A DNA stretch of 64,000 bases from Erwinia aphidicola (GCF_014773485.1 NZ_JACXBP010000006.1:186001-250000), one strand, 5' to 3'; positions 43,323 through 53,679 are shown, counted from the stretch's first letter. Notes: generated by a model not told the origin, from the letters alone. Translations and numbers: made by a program.

Positions 43323-44027
43323 TTATTTAAACAGATCGTCACGGTATTTAAATAACTCGAGGTCAGACCCTATCCCCAACTTTTTCATTCCCGTCTGCTT
43401 ATGACCGCTAATGGTTTTTCGGCTGCGCTTCAGCTTGTCAGCAATATCAACAATTGCCATGCCGTCGAGGAAGCAGCGAATGACTTCTGCCTCGCGTGGG
43501 GTCAGCAGCTTGCTAAGTTTCGCCAGGTCGTTGTCCTGCGGCTGTGCCGTAAAGGCCATTTCCAGCAGTGCGTTGTCGCGTTTGCGAGTGGGCACCTGCG
43601 ATAGCTCAACCGCAATATTCTCTGGCATATAGCGCTGCCCTGCCGCAACCCTGCGTACCGCATCAAAGTAGAACTGCGTCTCTTCGCGTTTGGTGATATA
43701 GCCTTTGATACCCAGCATAAATGCCGCGCGGATCACCGCCAGGCTCTCCATTGATGAAGAGAGCAGAATTTTCAGCTCTGGGTGGTGAGCCTGAATCTGT
43801 TTGATTAGCGACAGGCCATCCATCTCATCGCTGTTAAGGATATAGTCCAGCATCAGCACATCGGCATGATTATCACGCAGCCATGCCAGCAGTTCACGGC
43901 TGTGACCAAAGGTTGCCGCCATCATAATATCTTTCTCTTTGGCCGCAGCAACTTCAAAGGAGAAACGGATCATCGGATGATCGTCCAGCAGTACCACGGT
44001 GATTTTTTTATCGTTCAACAGGCTCAT
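43323..44027 (-). CDS. RcsB-like LuxR-type response regulator, last gene of the secretion operon
   Basis: A 234-residue regulator. The receiver keeps all key residues: acid pair in 'VVLLDDHPMIRF', phospho-acceptor D in 'ADVLMLDYILNSDE', Ser in 'ILLSSS' and Lys in 'GYITKREE'. The output domain 'LLTPREAEVIRCFLDGMAIV' with 'KTISGHKQTGMKKLGI' is closer to RcsB ('KTISSQKKSAMMKLGV') than to NarL. It lies 54 bases after the TolC-like gene in the type I secretion operon, so it is probably made with the exporter. Its partner kinase is not adjacent; the hybrid kinases at 54.8-62.1 kb or the Rcs phosphorelay are candidates. Confidence 0.88.
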   Translation of the reverse strand: MSLLNDKKITVVLLDDHPMIRFSFEVAAAKEKDIMMAATFGHSRELLAWLRDNHADVLMLDYILNSDEMDGLSLIKQIQAHHPELKILLSSSMESLAVIRAAFMLGIKGYITKREETQFYFDAVRRVAAGQRYMPENIAVELSQVPTRKRDNALLEMAFTAQPQDNDLAKLSKLLTPREAEVIRCFLDGMAIVDIADKLKRSRKTISGHKQTGMKKLGIGSDLELFKYRDDLFK

Positions 44028-44081
44028 TAAGCAGACCTCTACAATGAGGGGGGCGTATTAGCCCCCCTAAAATTAATCTTA

Positions 44082-45452
44082 TTATTTCTGGCCCTGGAGC
44101 CAGTGAAGCAGTTCCCCGGCGCTGGCATAACCGCGGAAAATCGCACTATAACCGTCAAAGCGATTAGTAATTTCCGCCACGCGATTGTTGTAGTAATCCG
44201 ATTCTGAAGTTAGCACATCTAACAGCGTTCGTTTACCCAGGTGATACCACTGGTCGAAGAAGTCATGGCGAATGCGGTCAGATTCGGTGGTCAGGTTGCG
44301 GTACAGGTCCGCGCGCTGCAGCATCGAATGGGCATCCTGATCCGCCGCGCGCACGCGCTGCTGCAGATCGTCCAGCTGGTTCTCTGCCTGCTCGCGCTGC
44401 GCATAGGCACGCTGCACGGCTGCCTGCTCAGCGGCCTTGCTTGAACCGCCACGGAATACGCCCCAACTGACGTTGATACCGGTCTGCCAGGCTTCTTCAC
44501 GCCCGTTATACTCATCGCGACCGGTGCTCTTACTGACTACCCAGTTGACCTGCGGCAGATTGGATGATTTCAGCGCTTTCGCTTCGTCGAACGACGCCTC
44601 AGCCTGCTCACGCGCCTGTGTCAGCGTAGGGTGATCGTTTACCTGCGCCATCAGTGCATTCAACGCGGCCGGGTTCAGATCCCACCGTTTTCCCGGTGGC
44701 AGTGCAACCTGGGCATCGCCCAGCAGGCGGGTGAGCAGAATCTCGCTATCGCGCGCTTTCGCCACGGCGTTATCCAGCGCCGACTGCGCCTGTAACATGC
44801 GCCCGGTCGCCTGGGTCAGCTCGCTGCGACGTCCCGGGTCCTGAGCGACGATGCCACTCAGCATCGTCACCAGCTCATTCATCCGCGCCACATACTGCTC
44901 GCTCATCTCGATAATCAGGCGCTGTTTCGCCAGCTCAACCAGTCCGCCGCTCACCTGCCAGGCGAGGTCTTCACGCTGCGCATCGAGCTGTGAATCTGCC
45001 GCTTTCACCGCATGCTGCTTGCTGTCGATGGTGTGCGAGGTCTGACCAAAGTCATACAGATTGGTAGCAATATTAAGACCAATTGCCGGCGTGGTACTGG
45101 CATTACGGTTTCCCTTACCAAACTGCCAGCGGCGCGAGTCGGTGCTGATATCCACCTGCGGCAGGCGCGCGCCTTTGGCAGCCTTAACCTCTTCACGCGC
45201 GGCCTCGCTGGCAAACTGTGCGCTGCGCAGCTGTGGGCTGCGCTGTACCGCAATGGCTACCGCGTGGTAGAACGCGGCGCGGATATCGCGCTCAGCCGGA
45301 AGATGACGCTCGCCGACGGCGACCGTTTTAGCCGGCGCGCTGTTGAACGTATTTGGCGCAACGGCCGCGTTGGCCGACGTCATCATCGGCATATTCAGGG
45401 CAGCCGCTACCAGTACCGCGCTAATACGCAGCGTCGTTAGACAGATTTTCAT
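44082..45452 (-). CDS. TolC-family outer membrane protein of the second secretion system
   Basis: A 456-residue protein with a signal peptide ('LVAAALNMPMMTSANA') and the two-repeat helical pattern: 'AFYHAVAIAVQRSPQLRSAQ', 'IGLNIATNLYDFGQTSHTID', 'TGINVSWGVFRGGSSKAAEQ' and 'YHLGKRTLLDVLTSESDYYNNR'. It should form the outer membrane channel for export of the divergently encoded 1,419-residue adhesin. It starts 17 bases after the HlyD-type gene and is third in the operon. Confidence 0.93.
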   Translation of the reverse strand: MKICLTTLRISAVLVAAALNMPMMTSANAAVAPNTFNSAPAKTVAVGERHLPAERDIRAAFYHAVAIAVQRSPQLRSAQFASEAAREEVKAAKGARLPQVDISTDSRRWQFGKGNRNASTTPAIGLNIATNLYDFGQTSHTIDSKQHAVKAADSQLDAQREDLAWQVSGGLVELAKQRLIIEMSEQYVARMNELVTMLSGIVAQDPGRRSELTQATGRMLQAQSALDNAVAKARDSEILLTRLLGDAQVALPPGKRWDLNPAALNALMAQVNDHPTLTQAREQAEASFDEAKALKSSNLPQVNWVVSKSTGRDEYNGREEAWQTGINVSWGVFRGGSSKAAEQAAVQRAYAQREQAENQLDDLQQRVRAADQDAHSMLQRADLYRNLTTESDRIRHDFFDQWYHLGKRTLLDVLTSESDYYNNRVAEITNRFDGYSAIFRGYASAGELLHWLQGQK

Positions 45453-45469
45453 TATTTAAATTTCCGTTA

Positions 45470-46705
45470 TTATCTTTCGCGGAAGGCTTCACGCGCTTTG
45501 AATATTGGCTTGAGCAAATATTCGAGAATTGTTTTTTCACCGGTGCGGATTTCAACACTGGCAACCATGCCCGGAATTATTGGCAATTGTTTATTACCGA
45601 CATTCAGGGTGCTGCTGTCAGTTAATACCATCACGCGGTAGTAGGTATCGTCCGGTCGACCGGCTGTGGATTTCACATCATCTTTAATCGTGTCCGGACT
45701 GATTAATTCCACTTTGCCTTTCAGGCCGCCGTAAATGGCGTAATCATAGGCAGTAATTTTTACCGTTGCCGCCAGTCCCGGGTGGAGAAAGGCCACGTCA
45801 GAGGGGCGAATTTTCGCTTCCACTAACAGCTGATCTTCTGACGGTACAATCTCCATAATATGTTCACCAGGCTGAATTACGCCGCCAATGGTGTTGACGC
45901 TGATATTTTTCACCGTGCCGTTAACCGGCGCGGAAAGGGTGGTACGGTCCATTACGTCAGCACGCCCAATCAGGTTTTCCGAAGTCTGCGATAGCTCCAG
46001 CTCCAGCTTGTTCAGCTCGGTGTTGGCTTCCGCCTGATAGCGGTTGCGGCGCTCAACAATCTGCGACTGCAGGTCGTTGGCCTGGCGCTGCATGCGTAAC
46101 ATCTCCACTTCAGAGAGCAGCCCACGCGCCGCCAGCGGCTGGGACATATGAATCTCACGCTTCGACAGGTCATAGCTGCGCTGCAGCGCGCCGACTGCAT
46201 CATTCAGCGCGCTTTTTCGCGCGTTGTAAGCTTTGGTTTCCTGCTCGACCACCGCACTGTCTTTCATCACCTGTTCGTCAAAGACCAGCGGCTGGCCATA
46301 AGCTTCGGCGCGCAGGCGGGCAATAGTTCCTTTCAGACCGACCACTTTGTTCAGGGCTTCACGGTAGCTGGCCTGGGCGCGGGTCGGATCAATTTTCAGC
46401 AGCACTTCGCCCTGCTTCACCACCTGCCCTTCGCGCACGTCCATTGAAGCCAGGATGCCGCCTTCCAGGCTTTGGATCACCTGCTCATGGCTGCGCGAGA
46501 CGATTTTGGCCTCACCTTTGGTGATCTCCTCGACTTTGGCAAAGTGTGCCCAGGTAAGAAAACCGGCAATAACCGCGATAAAAATCAGCAGCACCAGATA
46601 TGAGCCGGGCGTTCTCTGGCTCAGTAACGAGGAGTGAATATCATTCATAAAAGCCGCATCGCTGGCGCTGATTGCCTGCTTGCGGCGCAGGGATAACTTA
46701 GCCAT
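45470..46705 (-). CDS. HlyD-family membrane fusion protein (type I secretion)
   Basis: A 411-residue periplasmic adaptor with one N-terminal membrane segment ('YLVLLIFIAVIAGFLTWAHF'). It has the lipoyl halves 'GGILASMDVREGQVVKQGEVLLKID' (key part 'VREGQVVKQGEVLLKID') and 'APVNGTVKNISVNTIGGVIQPG', long coiled-coil arms between them (about residues 120-260), and the family end 'GMVASVEIRTGEKTILEYLLKP'. It links the ABC transporter to TolC. Its start shares one base with the ABC gene stop. Confidence 0.95.
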   Translation of the reverse strand: MAKLSLRRKQAISASDAAFMNDIHSSLLSQRTPGSYLVLLIFIAVIAGFLTWAHFAKVEEITKGEAKIVSRSHEQVIQSLEGGILASMDVREGQVVKQGEVLLKIDPTRAQASYREALNKVVGLKGTIARLRAEAYGQPLVFDEQVMKDSAVVEQETKAYNARKSALNDAVGALQRSYDLSKREIHMSQPLAARGLLSEVEMLRMQRQANDLQSQIVERRNRYQAEANTELNKLELELSQTSENLIGRADVMDRTTLSAPVNGTVKNISVNTIGGVIQPGEHIMEIVPSEDQLLVEAKIRPSDVAFLHPGLAATVKITAYDYAIYGGLKGKVELISPDTIKDDVKSTAGRPDDTYYRVMVLTDSSTLNVGNKQLPIIPGMVASVEIRTGEKTILEYLLKPIFKAREAFRER

Positions 46706-48996
46706 TATGCGCTTTCCTCGGTTTCTGGCTGTGCCACTGCGGCGCTATTTGCTGCCGGTGTCGCCGTGCTCACTTTGTTAGTGCTGGTCGCGCTTACCGG
46801 CGCTTCGCCACGCAGTTTTGCCAGCACGTTCTCTTTCGGTCCATCCATCGCCACTCTGCCGTTATCGATAACAATAATGCGATCGACCAGGGTCAGCAGT
46901 GACGGACGATGGGTGACCACCACCAGAGTCTGCCCTTCGCTGGCCGCATGCAGATGGCGTAAAAATTGCTGTTCTGTCTGGGCATCCATCGCGCTGGTCG
47001 GCTCGTCCAGCAGCAGCATCTGTGGACGGGTCAGCAGGGTTCTGGCCAGTGCCACCAGCTGACGCTGGCCGCCGGACAGATTACCGCCGTGTTCCCCCAC
47101 CGGCAGGTGGATACCCTGCGGGTGGCGGGCGGCGATCTGGTCCAGCCCGGTCAGTTTCAGCACGCGCATCAACTCACTGGCTGAGGCATCGGGCACGCCA
47201 AGCATCACGTTTTCACGCAGCGAGCCGTAGAACAGGCGCGCATCCTGACTGACATAGCCCACGGTGTGGCGCCAGTCGGCCGGGTCAATCTGATTCACGT
47301 CGAGACCGGCGGCAAACATCTGCCCTTCCGTTGGCATATACAGACGGGCCATGATGCGCAGCAGCGTGGATTTGCCGCTGCCAATCGCGCCGAGAATCGC
47401 CACGCGCTCGCCGGCTTGAATATCAAGGCTGATGTTGTGCAGCACTTTCGGACTTGGGCGCATCGGCGGTGCCGGGTAGCTGAACTGCACCTTCTTCAGG
47501 GTTAAGCCGCCTTTAAGATCCGGGTCCGCCACATACTCCTGCTCTTCGTCGCGATCGACCGGCATGTTCATCAGTTTGCTCAGTGACGTCAGGGCAGCTT
47601 TTGCCTGCTGGTAACGTGTTGCCAGGCCAATCACCTGCCCCAGCGGAGCCGTTGCGCGGCCCGCCAGCATGACCGTACCTATCAAGGCACCCATGGTGAG
47701 GGTGCCGGCATCAATCAGGTACACGCCAATCACAATCAGTAACACGGTCTGGAACTGCTGCAGAAACGTTACCACCCCAGTCGCCAGCGAAGAGAAACGC
47801 TTGGATTTCGCTGCGCTGCCTGCCTGCAGGGCGCTGAAGTTCTGCCAGCGGCGCTGCATATAGGCCTGACCATTAACGGCCTTCAGGGTTTCCATACCTT
47901 CCACCGACTCAATCAGCACCCCCTGCTTCAGTGACGATTCCTGCAGATTGGCCTTCATGATTTTTGCCAGCGGCCACTGAATGATCACGCAGACAATAAG
48001 AATCAGCGGCAGCATCAACATCGGAACCCAGCCCAGCGGACCGCCGATGGTGAAGATCACCCCCATAAACAGCAGGATAAACGGCAGGTCAGCCAGTGCC
48101 GCCAGGGTAGCGGATGAGACAAACTCACGTACCGATTCAAACTCGCGCAGCTGGTTAGCAAAGGTGCCCGAGGATTGCGGTTTATGCTCCATCCGTACCG
48201 AAAGCGCCTGACGAAAAAGGATACTGCCGACAATCAAATCTGCTTTTTTGCCGGCGGTATCCAGCAGATAAGCACGCACATAGCGGGTTACGGCTTCAAA
48301 CAGCATCGCCACGGTTACGCCAATCGCCAGCGACCACAGGGTGGTAAATGCCTGGTTCGGGATAACGCGGTCGTACACATTCATGGTGAAGAAGATGCTA
48401 GCCAGGGCCAGCACGTTAATTAATACCGAGGCCACAGCCCCGCTGCGGTAATAGCGTCGATAGCGCCACAGGGTGCTGAACAGCCAGTGTTTCTGATTTT
48501 CCGGTAACCCTTCTACTACGCGGCGGTCTACTTTCGCCTTTGGCTTAGTCATAATGGCGTAGCCGCTGAACCACGCTTCAATCTCCTCGTGTTCAATTTC
48601 CACCGGCTCTTTGCTGACTTCCGGCAAAATAACCTTGTAGAACCAGGTCAGCTTATTTTCCGCGTTTTTCTTTTTTACCCGGTCTAGCAAAATGCAGCCG
48701 CCGGAAGATTTGCGCACCAGAATAATTGGCGTCACTTCCAGCGGTAATTCCCACAGCTGCCGCTCGACCAGGCCTGAGGTGAAACCGTTGTTTTCGAGTG
48801 CGTCCAGCGCCTGCGACGGCGACAGGAAAACGTCTTTGGCTAACCCTGCTACCAGCGCTTCCTGACTGCGCCCCATTCCATAGTGCTGGCAAATCCAGTC
48901 CACGCTTTGCAGCAGAGTATCGTCGATGCGCATTGTTACCTGCGCAAGCTGCTGCAATTCATCCTGCTGCAGATTGTGGGATTCATTCGCGTTCAT
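46705..48996 (-). CDS. LapB/HlyB-type ABC exporter for the adhesin
   Basis: A 763-residue protein. The N-terminal 150 residues are a peptidase-C39-like domain without the catalytic cysteine ('HYGMGRSQEALVAGL', 'VTPIILVRKSSGGCILLD'), as in exporters of large adhesins. A six-segment membrane domain follows (about 190-480). The ATPase has Walker A 'AILGAIGSGKSTLL', signature 'NLSGGQRQLVALAR', Walker B 'MLLLDEPTSAMD' and the H-loop 'VVVTHRPS'. The tail of about 40 residues is Ala/Thr-rich. It is first gene of the operon ABC-HlyD-TolC-regulator. Confidence 0.95.
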   Translation of the reverse strand: MNANESHNLQQDELQQLAQVTMRIDDTLLQSVDWICQHYGMGRSQEALVAGLAKDVFLSPSQALDALENNGFTSGLVERQLWELPLEVTPIILVRKSSGGCILLDRVKKKNAENKLTWFYKVILPEVSKEPVEIEHEEIEAWFSGYAIMTKPKAKVDRRVVEGLPENQKHWLFSTLWRYRRYYRSGAVASVLINVLALASIFFTMNVYDRVIPNQAFTTLWSLAIGVTVAMLFEAVTRYVRAYLLDTAGKKADLIVGSILFRQALSVRMEHKPQSSGTFANQLREFESVREFVSSATLAALADLPFILLFMGVIFTIGGPLGWVPMLMLPLILIVCVIIQWPLAKIMKANLQESSLKQGVLIESVEGMETLKAVNGQAYMQRRWQNFSALQAGSAAKSKRFSSLATGVVTFLQQFQTVLLIVIGVYLIDAGTLTMGALIGTVMLAGRATAPLGQVIGLATRYQQAKAALTSLSKLMNMPVDRDEEQEYVADPDLKGGLTLKKVQFSYPAPPMRPSPKVLHNISLDIQAGERVAILGAIGSGKSTLLRIMARLYMPTEGQMFAAGLDVNQIDPADWRHTVGYVSQDARLFYGSLRENVMLGVPDASASELMRVLKLTGLDQIAARHPQGIHLPVGEHGGNLSGGQRQLVALARTLLTRPQMLLLDEPTSAMDAQTEQQFLRHLHAASEGQTLVVVTHRPSLLTLVDRIIVIDNGRVAMDGPKENVLAKLRGEAPVSATSTNKVSTATPAANSAAVAQPETEESA

Positions 48997-49380
48997 CTCA
49001 ATCTCTTGTTAATTAAAAGTCAGTTGTGGTGATACCAGAGCGTGAAGAGAGTGAGCAAAGCGTTGCCACTGACTTCGCCCCCTCGAGAAGTGAACAGAGA
49101 ATATTAAATAGCAGGACTTTTCTGAATAGCGGATTACTTACCCGGACGTAGGAAAAGGATTACCTTTAAACGCGACTCACTGGCAGAAAATTATCCCCCT
49201 CGATCCGTCACGCCTTCTTCTTTATTTACTTTTAATCAGAACACATTTTTACGGACAAAATCTTCTCATCCAAGACATGGCCTGGTTCTTTTCTAAACCA
49301 TTCCCCGCATTATCAGGAAAATTCTGAGGAACAGCCTCTGAATTTAATTCGTTCAATTCTCTCATCAGGACTCATGCATT
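48997..49380. promoter_or_regulatory. Divergent control region between the secretion operon and the adhesin
   Basis: A gap of 384 AT-rich bases. It holds a direct repeat GGATTAC at 49131 and 49157 (26 bases apart) and an AAAGG-N4-CCTTT inverted repeat at 49154-49167. The first repeat reads on as GGATTACTTACC, which resembles the palindrome upstream of the regulator at 62046-62663. Promoters for both sides must be here. Confidence 0.5.
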
Positions 49381-52300
49381 ATGAATTCACCTCTGCATCT
49401 GCTGGTTGTTGACGGCAAAACTATCACTAAGACGGCATCGCTGCCGCAGGCGGCCAAAGGCCAGCCGGTTCATATCAAAGCTATTGACGGCGGTAAATAT
49501 CTGCTGTCCAGCGGTGAAAATCAGACCGCACCAGACCACATCGTGGTAAAACGCGTCGGTAAAGATCTGCAGGTCTTAACCCAGGACGGCGACGACACGC
49601 CGGAAATTATCATTGACGGCTTCTATGACCACCAGGGCGAGCTGTCCGGCATGACCGCCGACGGCACTTACCACACGTACGTCAACCAGGACGGCTCCGA
49701 TCGCGACGCCTTCCTGCTGCTGGATGACAGCGGCGCATCCACGCTGATCCTCGGCAGTGATTCGACGGCGGGTCTCGAAGGCCTGGCGGCGGCGGCTGGC
49801 CTGAGCAACGGCATGATCGCCCTTGGTGCGCTGGCGGCTCTGGCAGCCCTGACCGGCATTGCGCTGGCCGCCAACAATCACGGCGGTGGCCATCACGAAA
49901 ACGGTAACCACGCCCCGGCAGCTCCGGGGGCGATTACCGCCACCGACAACGTCGGCAGCGTGCAAGGGAAGATCCCAGCCAATGGCAGCACCGATGATAG
50001 CCACCCGGTATTCGCCGGTAACGGCACTCCAGGCAGCACCGTCAACGTCTACGACAACGGCAAGCTGATTGGCTCCGCGCACGTAGCAAGCAACGGCAGC
50101 TGGGAGTTTAAGCCGGTCAGCGCATTGGCCGAAGGCCCGCACAGCGTCAGCTTCAGTCAGGTTAACGCCGAGGGCGTCGAAGGCGCGAAAACTGCACCGA
50201 TTTCGTTCAGCGTTGACCTTACCGCTCCGTCTACGGGCGACGACCTCAGCCTCGCCGACGGCAAAGGCCAGGACCTGACTCACGGCGGTATGACCAACGA
50301 CGGTGATGTGCGCATGTCCGGCGGCGGCGCAACGCCCGGTGACGTGGTCAAGCTGTATGATGGCGACAAACCGATCGGCTCTGCGGTGGTTGATAAGGAC
50401 GGCAACTGGACCGTACCCGGCACCATCGTCGGCGACGGCAAACACGACCTTAGCGTTGGCATCACCGATCCGGCCGGCAACGAGAGCGCGCGCTCCCTGC
50501 CGATTCCGGTAGACCTCGATACTACCGCACCTGCGGCCCCTGCTCCGACCCTCACCGATGGCAACGGCACCGACCTGACCCACGGTGGCCTGACCAACAA
50601 CGGCGATATGGATATGTCCGGCACCGGCGGTACCCCTGGCGACATCGTGAAGCTGTACGACGGTGACAAGCTGGTCGGCTCCACCATCGTCGACAAAGAC
50701 GGCAACTGGACCATTCCCGACGCATTAATCGGCGACGGCACCCATGACCTCAGCGCCAGCTATACCGACCCGGCGGGCAACGAGAGTGCTAAATCTGCAC
50801 CCATTGCTGTCGATCTCGACACGACTGCACCCGCTGCGCCAACGCCCCATCTGGAAGATGGCAACCACCTCGACCTGACCGCCGGCGGCCCGACTAACAA
50901 CGGCAGTCTGGAGATGTCCGGCAGCGGCGGCACTAAGGGTGACATCGTTAAGCTGTATGACGGCAACACCCTGATAGGCTCTGCAGTAGTCGGCGACGGC
51001 GGCATCTGGACCGTACCCGGCGCCATTGCTGGCGACGGTATTCATCCGATCAGCGCCAGCTTTACCGACCCGGCGGGCAACGAAAGCGCCAAATCCGCAC
51101 CGATTGCGGTCGACCTGGATACCGTGGCTCCGGCTGCGCCTGCGCCAACGCTGGAAGATGGTAACGGCCTCGACCTGACCCACGGCGGCCTGACCAATAA
51201 CGGTAACCTGGAGATGTCCGGTAGCGGCGGCACCAAGGGTGATATCGTCAAACTTTACGATGGCGCCACTCTGATCGGCTCTGCGGTAGTCGGCGATGGC
51301 GGCGTGTGGACCGTACCAGGCGCGATCGGCGGCGAGGGTACCCATCCAATCAGCGCCAGCTTTACAGACCCGGCTGGCAATGAAAGCCTCAAATCTGCCC
51401 CTATCGCGGTTGACCTCGACACCATTGCCCCGTCAGCACCGGCTACGCCGACGCTGGAAGATGGCAACGCTAAGGATCTGACCGCAGGCGGTCTGACGAA
51501 TAACGGCAACCTGGACATGTCCGGCACGGGCGGTACTGAAGGGGAGATCGTTAAACTGTACGACGGCAATACCCTGATTGGTTCCGCCATTGTCGGTCCG
51601 GGCGGCGTATGGGACGTTACCGGTCCGATTAGCGGCGACGGCACCCACCCGATCAGCGCCAGCTACACCGACAAAGCCGGCAATGAGAGCGCCAAATCGG
51701 CTCCTATCGCGGTTGACCTCGACACCACCGCTCCGGCGGCGCCAACGCCAACGCTGGAAGATGGCAATGATAAAGATTTGACCGCGGGCGGCGTAACCAA
51801 CAACGGTAATATGGAGATGTCAGGCAGCGGCGGCATTGAAGGTGATATCGTCAAGCTGTACGACGGCAGTACCCTGATCGGTTCTGGTATTGTTGGCCCT
51901 GGCGGTGCCTGGACCGTTACCGGTCCGATTACCGGCGACGGCACGCATCCAATCAGTGCCAGCTTTACCGACCCGGCAGGCAATGAAAGCGCAAAATCCA
52001 CGCCAATTGCGGTGGATTTGGATACTGTTGCTCCGGTAAAACCGGTGATTGTTAGCGCGGAGGATACCACCGGCACCGTCACTGACCCGCTGCACAGCGG
52101 CGACTGGACCGATGAGAAGCAGCCGCTGCTGAGCGGTACATCCGGGGAAGAAGGGTTACGCGTTGAGCTGCGCGACCAAAGCGGCACACTGATCGGCACC
52201 GCGATCACTGGCCCTGGCGGAAGCTGGTCGGTTAGCCCTGACCTGGCGCTGGCCAACGGCGACTATAACTTTACCGTGCGCCTGATTGATGATGCAGGTA

Positions 52301-53640
52301 ACAGTACCGACTCCGACCCGTTCGAACTGCACATTAATGATACGGTTCCGGCAGCACCGACAATCACCGACCTTGAAGATAACGTCGGCCTTGTAACCGG
52401 CAGCCTGGTATCAGGATCCATCACCGATGACACCACGCCGACCCTCAACGGCACCGGTCCGGCCAACGGTCAGGTGGTACTAATGAATAACGGCACCCCG
52501 GTGGCAACGGTGGATGTGGATGGCAGCGGCAACTGGAGCTGGACACCAACCGCCGACATGGCTTACGACAACTATGCCTTTACGGCTCAGCCGATCAGTC
52601 AGGCGGGCGTCGTAGGTGCCGCCAGTAGCGAGTTCGACTTTAAGCTGGCGGCTACCGTACTTGATCCGTTCACCAGTTATACCGAAGGCAGCACCGTTGC
52701 CAGCGGTACGCATATGAATGGATACACGATCAGCTATACGGGTAACCCTACTGTCATGGTGGGAGCTGTCGCCTGGTACCCTGCTGGCGGGAAAGTCTTA
52801 CAGCTTAATGCAAGCTCTCTCAGCATGACGATGGAACTTAATCTTGACAGCCCGGCGTATAACTTCTCGATCGAGACTGCTGGGGTGAATGTGGCGGGTA
52901 CGGCGTGGCTGAACTTCTATGACACCAATAATACGTTGATTGGAACACTGCAATTAGCCACGGGTGCAATCAGCACCAACAGCTATACAGCTCCCGATGG
53001 TTCACTGATTGGCCGTGTTGAAATCGTTGCGGTCAATGAAGCAAGTGGTTTCATTGTAGATAACATCCAGTACTCCAAAGCCAACGCGGCAGATATCGCC
53101 GCAGCTCACAGCGCCGGCATCAGCAGCGTTGCAGACGAATCCGCTTCTCACGATGCAGAGCACGGCATCATGGCGGTGTCGTCCGTGACGGAAGAACATC
53201 ACGATGCGGCGCAGCAGCCTCAGAGTGCCGTGGAGCATCATGACCAGCAGAACAGTATTCACGGTCAGCCGCTGAATACGCTGGTGATTGATCAGGCCGA
53301 GCAGCCAATCAATCTGAGCAATATTGTGCATCAGCAGCCGGAAGTAGATGTGATTGATATTACGGCTAAAGGGGACACCACGCTGAATCTCAACGCCAAC
53401 GACGTGCTGGCGATGGGCAGTGAAGATCTGTTCCTGAACAACGGCAGTACCCAGCTGATGGTCAAAGGCGATAGCGGCGATAGCGTTAACCTGGAGAGCG
53501 TCAACGGCGATAAATCACCGGATCAGTGGAACGCCCAGGGTGAAGTGACCATGGATGGTACTACCTACAACGTCTATCAGAACAGCGATCACGAGGTTGA
53601 TGTGCTGATACAGCAGGGCGTTCAGGTTCACCAGCAGTAA
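49381..53640 (+). CDS. Type I secreted Ig-repeat adhesin, 1,419 residues
   Basis: The N-terminal 130 residues form a Bap-type prefix ('HLLVVDGKTITKTASLPQAA'), followed by a hydrophobic Ala-rich segment ('MIALGALAALAALTGIALAA', about 150-170) and a His/Gly linker. Nine Ig-like modules occupy about residues 180-1090: one variable, six near-identical 100-residue copies ('DLTHGGLTNNGNLEMSGSGG', 'KLYDG', 'DPAGNES'), then two more. A lectin-like segment (about 1095-1240), a His-rich stretch and the secretion-type C-terminus 'LNLNANDVLAMGSEDLFLN' ... 'YNVYQNSDHEVDVLIQQG' end the protein. No Cys-free protease sites can be named. It would be exported by the divergent system and act in surface attachment. 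Confidence 0.93.
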   Translation: MNSPLHLLVVDGKTITKTASLPQAAKGQPVHIKAIDGGKYLLSSGENQTAPDHIVVKRVGKDLQVLTQDGDDTPEIIIDGFYDHQGELSGMTADGTYHTYVNQDGSDRDAFLLLDDSGASTLILGSDSTAGLEGLAAAAGLSNGMIALGALAALAALTGIALAANNHGGGHHENGNHAPAAPGAITATDNVGSVQGKIPANGSTDDSHPVFAGNGTPGSTVNVYDNGKLIGSAHVASNGSWEFKPVSALAEGPHSVSFSQVNAEGVEGAKTAPISFSVDLTAPSTGDDLSLADGKGQDLTHGGMTNDGDVRMSGGGATPGDVVKLYDGDKPIGSAVVDKDGNWTVPGTIVGDGKHDLSVGITDPAGNESARSLPIPVDLDTTAPAAPAPTLTDGNGTDLTHGGLTNNGDMDMSGTGGTPGDIVKLYDGDKLVGSTIVDKDGNWTIPDALIGDGTHDLSASYTDPAGNESAKSAPIAVDLDTTAPAAPTPHLEDGNHLDLTAGGPTNNGSLEMSGSGGTKGDIVKLYDGNTLIGSAVVGDGGIWTVPGAIAGDGIHPISASFTDPAGNESAKSAPIAVDLDTVAPAAPAPTLEDGNGLDLTHGGLTNNGNLEMSGSGGTKGDIVKLYDGATLIGSAVVGDGGVWTVPGAIGGEGTHPISASFTDPAGNESLKSAPIAVDLDTIAPSAPATPTLEDGNAKDLTAGGLTNNGNLDMSGTGGTEGEIVKLYDGNTLIGSAIVGPGGVWDVTGPISGDGTHPISASYTDKAGNESAKSAPIAVDLDTTAPAAPTPTLEDGNDKDLTAGGVTNNGNMEMSGSGGIEGDIVKLYDGSTLIGSGIVGPGGAWTVTGPITGDGTHPISASFTDPAGNESAKSTPIAVDLDTVAPVKPVIVSAEDTTGTVTDPLHSGDWTDEKQPLLSGTSGEEGLRVELRDQSGTLIGTAITGPGGSWSVSPDLALANGDYNFTVRLIDDAGNSTDSDPFELHINDTVPAAPTITDLEDNVGLVTGSLVSGSITDDTTPTLNGTGPANGQVVLMNNGTPVATVDVDGSGNWSWTPTADMAYDNYAFTAQPISQAGVVGAASSEFDFKLAATVLDPFTSYTEGSTVASGTHMNGYTISYTGNPTVMVGAVAWYPAGGKVLQLNASSLSMTMELNLDSPAYNFSIETAGVNVAGTAWLNFYDTNNTLIGTLQLATGAISTNSYTAPDGSLIGRVEIVAVNEASGFIVDNIQYSKANAADIAAAHSAGISSVADESASHDAEHGIMAVSSVTEEHHDAAQQPQSAVEHHDQQNSIHGQPLNTLVIDQAEQPINLSNIVHQQPEVDVIDITAKGDTTLNLNANDVLAMGSEDLFLNNGSTQLMVKGDSGDSVNLESVNGDKSPDQWNAQGEVTMDGTTYNVYQNSDHEVDVLIQQGVQVHQQ
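50221..52026 (+). repeat. Six tandem 300-base repeats in the adhesin gene
   Basis: Units begin at about 50221, 50524, 50824, 51124, 51424 and 51727 and end at 52026; spacing is 300 or 303 bases. The encoded units share 'GDIVKLYDG' and 'PIAVDLDT'. Near identity suggests copy number can change by recombination. Confidence 0.9.
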
Positions 53641-53679
53641 TTCCGTTGTGTTACAGGCCACCGCGCGTGGTCCTGTTTT

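Noticed and set aside
49100..49113. AGAGAATATTAAAT as an RcsAB box before the second adhesin
   Set aside because: Only the central GAATATT agrees; the right arm of the palindrome is absent.
49576..52256. Minus-strand frames opposite the second adhesin, up to 335 codons
   Set aside because: They are antisense to a well-supported gene and reflect its repeats and codon bias.
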